A stretch of 64,000 nt of DNA from Ramlibacter pinisoli (GTDB taxonomy: Bacteria > Pseudomonadota > Gammaproteobacteria > Burkholderiales > Burkholderiaceae_C): contig NZ_WSEL01000003.1 in the NCBI RefSeq assembly GCF_009758015.1, positions 2,232,001 through 2,296,000 on the forward strand. Reading direction: 5' to 3'. The translations under genes and the position numbers were made by a program. Below, in pieces: positions 63,623 to 64,000 of this stretch; position 1 is the stretch's first letter; each line of letters starts with the position of its first letter. Below the pieces are notes generated by a model, which ran no database searches, was not told where the DNA came from, and saw only the letters and a list, made by a program, of their open reading frames with translations.

Positions 63623-64000
63623 GCGCCCCACCCGCCGCTACCCCTGCCCAGGTCCTCGTCGTCGACGACGAGCCGGACCTGCGCACGCTCTACGAGCTGA
63701 CGCTGCTGCGCGAGGGCTACCAGGTCGATTCGGCGGCCACGCTGGCCGACGCCTGGCAGCACCTGCAGGAGCGGCGCTTCGATGCCGTGATCACCGACAT
63801 GCGCCTGCCCGACGGCCAGGGCCTGGAGCTGCTGCAGCGCATGCTGGTGCAGCAGCGCAGCGAGCGCTGCATCGTCATGACCGCCTACGGCTCGGCCGAG
63901 AACGCCGTCGAGGCGCTCAAGGCCGGTGCCTTCGACTACCTCACCAAGCCGGTCGACCTCAAGCAGTTCCGCAGCGTGGTCGCCTCGGCCATCCACGACC
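63619..64000 (+). CDS. pilR: PilR response regulator, N-terminal receiver only
   Basis: The first 127 residues of PilR, cut by the right edge. The receiver starts VLVVDDEPDLRTLYELT, with FDAVITDMRLPDGQG (Asp60), the threonine in VMTAYGSAENAV and TKPVDLKQF. Full PilR has a sigma-54 AAA+ domain and a Fis-like DNA-binding end that switch on pilA. The start is a GTG (63619) overlapping the pilS stop (GTGA). Confidence 0.92.
   Translation, partial: MSAPPAATPAQVLVVDDEPDLRTLYELTLLREGYQVDSAATLADAWQHLQERRFDAVITDMRLPDGQGLELLQRMLVQQRSERCIVMTAYGSAENAVEALKAGAFDYLTKPVDLKQFRSVVASAIHD

Overview
The window is GC-rich chromosomal DNA from a betaproteobacterium, most likely Burkholderiales and probably the Comamonadaceae. 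The evidence is gene content and order: rubredoxin-pilGHIJ-chpA, rubredoxin|thiD-hemL, dusB-fis-purH, ffh|ypjD-pilS-pilR, yqgE-ruvX-pyrR-pyrB-pyrC', paaK-paaI-paaG|paaF, and the E. coli-like glrK-lipoprotein-glrR order. Species cannot be set from sequence alone. Coding density is very high, genes often overlap by 1-4 bases, and almost every large overlapping reading frame on the other strand is a by-product of the GC content. I see no phage, insertion sequence, integrase or CRISPR array.

Layout. 1-8.2 kb (minus): an accessory catabolic block read from a large MalT/LuxR-type regulator into a TauD/TfdA dioxygenase, a BKACE (beta-keto acid cleavage) enzyme, an RBBP9-type hydrolase, a quinone oxidoreductase, an MFS carrier and a CoA ligase cut by the window edge. 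8.4-10.5 kb (plus): an orphan ATP-grasp enzyme and two small proteins. 10.5-13.3 kb: a divergent iron-type ABC permease and ATPase with a Fur-like half-site between them. 13.3-17.8 kb (minus): plsC, a catalytically dead dihydroorotase homologue, pyrB, pyrR, ruvX, yqgE. 17.9-19.4 kb: photolyase. 19.4-29.4 kb (minus): rubredoxin and the complete Pil-Chp chemotaxis-like operon (pilG, pilH, pilI, pilJ and a 2037-residue ChpA). 29.5-31.7 kb: a thiD-like kinase and hemL. 31.8-34.7 kb (minus): dusB, fis, purH. 34.8-43.9 kb: a YqaA-type membrane protein, ychF, a 7TMR-DISM protein with a ruined GGDEF domain, a MOSC protein, and a four-gene string (UbiH-type monooxygenase, DsbC, M61 peptidase, DUF3108 protein). 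44-47.4 kb: phenylacetate genes. 47.4 kb: a CAT-anticodon tRNA. 47.8-53.4 kb: a pentapeptide KD-repeat protein, a small secreted protein, miaB, glrK, lipoprotein, glrR. 53.5-57.1 kb: opgG-opgH. 57.1-59.3 kb (minus): a Bug-type binding protein and an M20 amidohydrolase. 59.4-64 kb: ffh, a cytochrome c assembly-type membrane protein, a small zinc-ribbon protein, pilS and the start of pilR.

How it fits together. Type IV pili are regulated from both sides of the window: Pil-Chp controls pilus motor activity through response regulators, PilS-PilR controls pilin transcription through sigma-54. GlrK-GlrR is a second sigma-54 system, and a sequence with exact -24/-12 spacing lies just before opgG, the next gene. 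The most genuinely uncharacterised unit is the regulator-dioxygenase-BKACE-hydrolase-oxidoreductase-carrier-ligase block at the left end. A recurring signal across the window is a -10-like hexamer placed 6-8 bases before an ATG with no Shine-Dalgarno sequence (five genes), which suggests leaderless transcripts.
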